Source: Gamarada debralockiae
Taxonomy: Eukaryota > Ascomycota > Leotiomycetes > Helotiales > Hyphodiscaceae
Direction of reading: 5' to 3'
Assembly (NCBI GenBank): GCA_002803225.1
Contig: NXFV01001511.1
Span: forward strand, 1 to 10,381
Length of the DNA stretch: 10,381 nt
Shown here: piece by piece, positions 8,285 through 10,381 of the stretch
Layout: each line of letters starts with the position of its first letter
Position numbering within the stretch: the stretch's first letter is position 1
The notes under the pieces: model-generated
Database searches by the model: none
What the model saw: the letters and a program-made list of their open reading frames with translations, nothing else
What the model was told of the DNA's origin: nothing
Made by a program: the position numbers and the translations under genes

Positions 8285-8829
8285 ATGGTGAAAACTAAGT
8301 TTGCTTCAACAATGAGACTGGTAGTTGTAGCAAAAAGAAGTAGACCTCCTTTCCAACCACTGAGTCTGCCTGATGAGGACCCGATTTGCAGGTTTGGCCC
8401 CGCTTCTACCAACAAAGGCGGCAACTTGTTGATAAGCTGGTTTCAAGTGAACTCCTCGAATGGTTATAGAAAGCCAGTTTTTCACACATCGAGGATAGCT
8501 ATGATCGTTCAGCGGAAATCATTTGCCGGGTGTTTGATCTGGCTGACTTGCCCTCGACACACGTGGACCGAATCTCAACTTCCGTCCACCATCCTCTCAA
8601 GGAGGCAATTCATACTCATTCTCTCCCAACGACCAATTGGTTGAGTTTCCAGGAGAAGGGCCCCCTTGCTGTTTGTATTCGGGGACTTTATGTCGGTGGG
8701 ATTAGATCCTTTTGCGCCGGAAATAGATGGCGTGGTGCCCTTCTGAATTTTCTATCGACTCAGCCGATGCTGTGGACGATAGTTCGATTCCATCTGTTAT
8801 ATGGTGCTACCAATACGAGCTATCTGTAA
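8285..8829 (+). other. Unrecognised coding-like stretch, possibly a gene remnant
   Basis: Two overlapping plus-strand frames exist. One starts at 8285 with a favourable context (CAACAATGG) and runs 119 codons to 8644. The other is open from 8377 to the TAA ending at 8829 except for one TAG at 8467-8469. The second reads plausibly (LVDKLVSSELLEWL; RSAEIICRVFDLADLPSTHVDR) but matches no family I can name. It could be a pseudogene with one nonsense codon, an exon of a spliced gene, or chance. The AT-rich repeat block begins right at its end. Confidence 0.25.
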
Positions 8830-8967
8830 ATTGGACTATAGAATTTATCAATTGGACGATAAATGCGAATTAGGAATTAGACGTCTGATTGGTCAATTAG
8901 ACTATGGGGTCTATATTTCACTGTGAGCTCTATGGGAACCATTAATTTATGGGATCTATAGTGAATT
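8829..8967. repeat. AT-rich block of short direct and inverted repeats
   Basis: AATT(G/A)GAC occurs four times (8829, 8850, 8875, 8895) at 20-25 bp spacing. An imperfect 20-bp palindrome spans 8883-8902, and a TAGAC/GTCTA hairpin lies at 8898-8913. The outer edges carry inverted ACTATAGA (8835-8842) and TCTATAGT (8955-8962), each with AATT just outside. It could be a small foldback or MITE-like element or the tail of a degraded transposon. No target duplication could be assigned. Confidence 0.45.
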
Positions 8968-8970
8968 GGC

Positions 8971-9414
8971 TGAAACACCTAAGTCAAGAATAGTTATAAA
9001 GCATTGAACACAGTACAAAATACAAAGGAAATGAATGGAATGAAGCTACCCCCGTCCTCCCCCGCGTCTCTTATGTACTCCTGCTTGAGTGGTCCTCCTG
9101 TGAGTAGTACTCGCCCCTGTGGTCTCCCCCCTCTTTCCTTTTTTTGTGCACCTGATCTTGCCGCTGCGCCAGCGTTAGGTAAAGGCTTGGTTTGATATCA
9201 TTGAGCAGGCGGTCGAACCTTAATATCGTCACCTGTCCCAGTATGTAATGCGCGAGGCGATTACGGACGTACGGGCTTGTCATGTGCGCGGAGCGTGATC
9301 TCTGCGGCTGTCCAGGGATAAGTACGGTGTTAGGCATAACCAGTCGTCGCTGGTTACTGTGATCTTTTGATCCGGATTTTGGGTGTGTACGAGCCTAACT
9401 AACATCCTTACACA
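8971..9414 (-). mobile_element. Probable 3' LTR of a minus-strand LTR retrotransposon
   Basis: On the minus strand the polypurine tract is followed by TGTGTAAGG at 9414, a suitable LTR start. A weak TATA-like element (TACATAAG, 9070-9077) lies within. The LTR end must be a CA: candidates are GTTTCA ending at 8971 (444 bp) or GTTCA ending at 9005 (410 bp), and I cannot choose between them without the other LTR. The 88-codon frame at 9071-9337 lies inside this LTR and is not a gene. Confidence 0.45.
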
Positions 9415-9450
9415 GTATCACCTCCCCTACTATTCCCTTCCCCCTAAGTC
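9415..9450 (-). other. Polypurine tract preceding the 3' LTR
   Basis: The minus strand is purine in 23 of 28 positions over 9421-9448, with runs GGGGGAAGGG and GGGGAGG ending a few bases before the TG at 9414. This is the expected primer for plus-strand synthesis in an LTR retrotransposon and fixes the orientation of the element. Confidence 0.5.
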
Positions 9451-9939
9451 CTAGAGAGGCCAGTTTTAGGAGTAGAAGAGGCACAAGATCAGCGACCTAA
9501 GACTCGATTTAGCTCCTGAACTCAGTTATTAGTTTGTCGATTGCGATTCGCTCGTTAATTTGCTAAAACTATGCCTCTAAAATTCATATCAGCCACTACT
9601 TTAGCAAGTATAACCTTTCTTATAATATAAGCCTCAGTATCGGTGATGCGTAGGATATCTTGAATATCATCGTCTATACTATTCAATTAGTTGTGAAGGA
9701 AGCGCCTTGTAAGTAGTCCCTATTGTGTATTCAACTAGTACCCTGCGTGCGTATGTTAAACAACACGGCAATATACCCTACGCAACTCTCCAGCTAACCT
9801 AAGAGGTTTTGGGATAAAAAGAGTAACAATATAACCCCGGTCATAGATCTTATTAGCTAAGATATCGTTGCCTTAGGCCATTCTTATTGCGTTAATTCCT
9901 CCTCAATAGCTATTAAATAAGAGCATTAGTCTCTTCACT

Positions 9940-9944
9940 CTCAT
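9940..9944. repeat. Target-site duplication CTCAT, left copy
   Basis: Directly precedes the solo LTR and is identical to 10128-10132. Five bp is the standard duplication length for Gypsy/Copia integrases. Confidence 0.8.
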
Positions 9945-10127
9945 TGTGACGGTTTGGGCAGGGACAACTAGGCAGGGCCATATGAAACGACGCTAGGGCT
10001 GGCCAGAGGGCACAAAAGGTCGTCGGATCCTCATTCTCTCTCTCTTCTTCCCTAGATTAGTATTTTACAATACACCGCGATCTTTGAACTCCGCGCTTCA
10101 GGCCTTTGCATCGATCCCGCCGTCACA
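9945..10127 (+). mobile_element. Solo LTR (183 bp) with terminal TGTGACGG/CCGTCACA
   Basis: The sequence starts TGTGACGG and ends CCGTCACA, a perfect 8-bp terminal inverted repeat with canonical TG...CA ends, and is flanked by CTCAT on both sides. Inside are a CT-rich run (about 10032-10053) and a CAATACA motif (10069-10075), like the transcript-start and U5 part of an LTR. These suggest plus orientation by comparison with the neighbouring LTR. There is no internal domain, so this is most simply a solo LTR left by recombination between two LTRs. A short terminal-inverted-repeat DNA element with 5-bp duplication is the alternative. Confidence 0.75.
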
Positions 10128-10132
10128 CTCAT
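10128..10132. repeat. Target-site duplication CTCAT, right copy
   Basis: Directly follows the CA end of the solo LTR and matches 9940-9944 exactly. Confidence 0.8.
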
Positions 10133-10175
10133 TAGCATTTAGAGACTCTTTATCACTAAATATTAGTTAGCTATA

Positions 10176-10377
10176 TGTGACGGCTGCACCAGATAAAACC
10201 CGAAGGAATGGGTGAACGCGCATTTGTATTGAGAATCTAAAGCTAGAGAAGAAAGAAGAAGAGGAGGGTTCTGTGAGGAGCTCTCTTATATACAGGACTG
10301 GGGCTGTACTAATGCAGGATCCTTGCTGGCGCGAGCTAACAAGGGCCCTGAATTGGTTGTTGCCTAAGGTTCTGACA
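10176..10377 (-). mobile_element. Second LTR (about 202 bp), probably minus orientation, at the window edge
   Basis: The plus strand reads TGTGACGG at 10176 and TTCTGACA ending at 10377, giving TG...CA ends. On the minus strand it has a consensus-like TATATAAG box (10285-10292) followed by a CT-rich run, CTCAATACA, and the terminus GCCGTCACA. This is the same order of elements as the solo LTR in plus orientation. Bases before (CTATA) and after (ATTG) do not match, so it is probably one LTR of a longer element extending beyond 10381 rather than a solo LTR. No primer-binding site or polypurine tract is visible before the window ends. Confidence 0.55.
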
Positions 10378-10381
10378 ATTG

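Larger units (their letters stand above)
9415..9944 (-). pseudogene. Decayed internal coding region of the minus-strand LTR retrotransposon
   Basis: One minus-strand frame (codons starting at multiples of 3 in plus coordinates) has 10 stops over about 178 codons, against 20 and 15 in the other two. It includes open runs of 43 codons (9558-9686) and 38 codons (9759-9872). Seven of the ten stops are TAA or TAG, which C-to-T change would produce from Gln (or Trp) codons. The frame ends in the polypurine tract as ...GGDTV, a common arrangement in fungal LTR elements. I do not recognise a named domain. The frame bias is modest, so the coding origin is likely but not proven. A solo LTR interrupts it at 9945. 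Confidence 0.4.

Noticed and set aside
9211..9224. GGTTCGACC on the minus strand, resembling a tRNA B box
   Set aside because: The bases flanking the loop cannot pair to form a T stem, and no A box or acceptor stem lies at the right distance.
9071..9337. 88-codon minus-strand frame
   Set aside because: It falls inside the proposed LTR upstream region, shows no domain I recognise, and begins and ends without gene signals.

Overview
The window looks like a piece of a filamentous ascomycete (Pezizomycotina) genome. The evidence is one long intronless reading frame for a conserved fungal DUF8035-type protein, fungal-style upstream and downstream signals, and a stretch of decayed retrotransposons with a composition suggesting repeat-induced point mutation (RIP). 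I cannot fix the species. A leotiomycete would fit, but that is only a guess.

Layout. Positions 1-600 are gene-free. Positions 601-3960 hold the only gene I can call with confidence. It lies on the minus strand, with ATG at 3836, stop at 921, a TATA box at 3882-3889 and an AATAAA signal at 601-606. It encodes a 971-residue, largely disordered, Arg/Asp/Glu-rich protein with one compact conserved block near the C-terminus. Positions 3960-6650 are about 2.7 kb in which I see no gene, only a few regulatory-looking palindromes.

From about 6.9 kb to the right edge the window is a transposon graveyard, and its order of events can partly be read. (a) AT-rich, TpA-rich sequence around 6900-7000 and 7366-7660 is split by a 340-bp, 5'-truncated LINE fragment (7013-7352, minus strand). 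The LINE has a (GATT)n tail and a perfect 13-bp target-site duplication. (b) A repeat-dense AT-rich block lies at 8829-8967. (c) To its right is the 3' end of a minus-strand LTR retrotransposon: an LTR (about 8971-9414), a polypurine tract (9415-9450) and a decayed internal region (9415-9944). (d) That internal region is interrupted by a 183-bp solo LTR (9945-10127) flanked by a perfect CTCAT duplication. (e) Another LTR of about 202 bp (10176-10377) follows at the window edge, apparently in the opposite orientation.

I found no defence, toxin, secondary-metabolite, CRISPR or RNA-gene system. The interesting content is the nested insertion history and the unusual mixed-charge protein.
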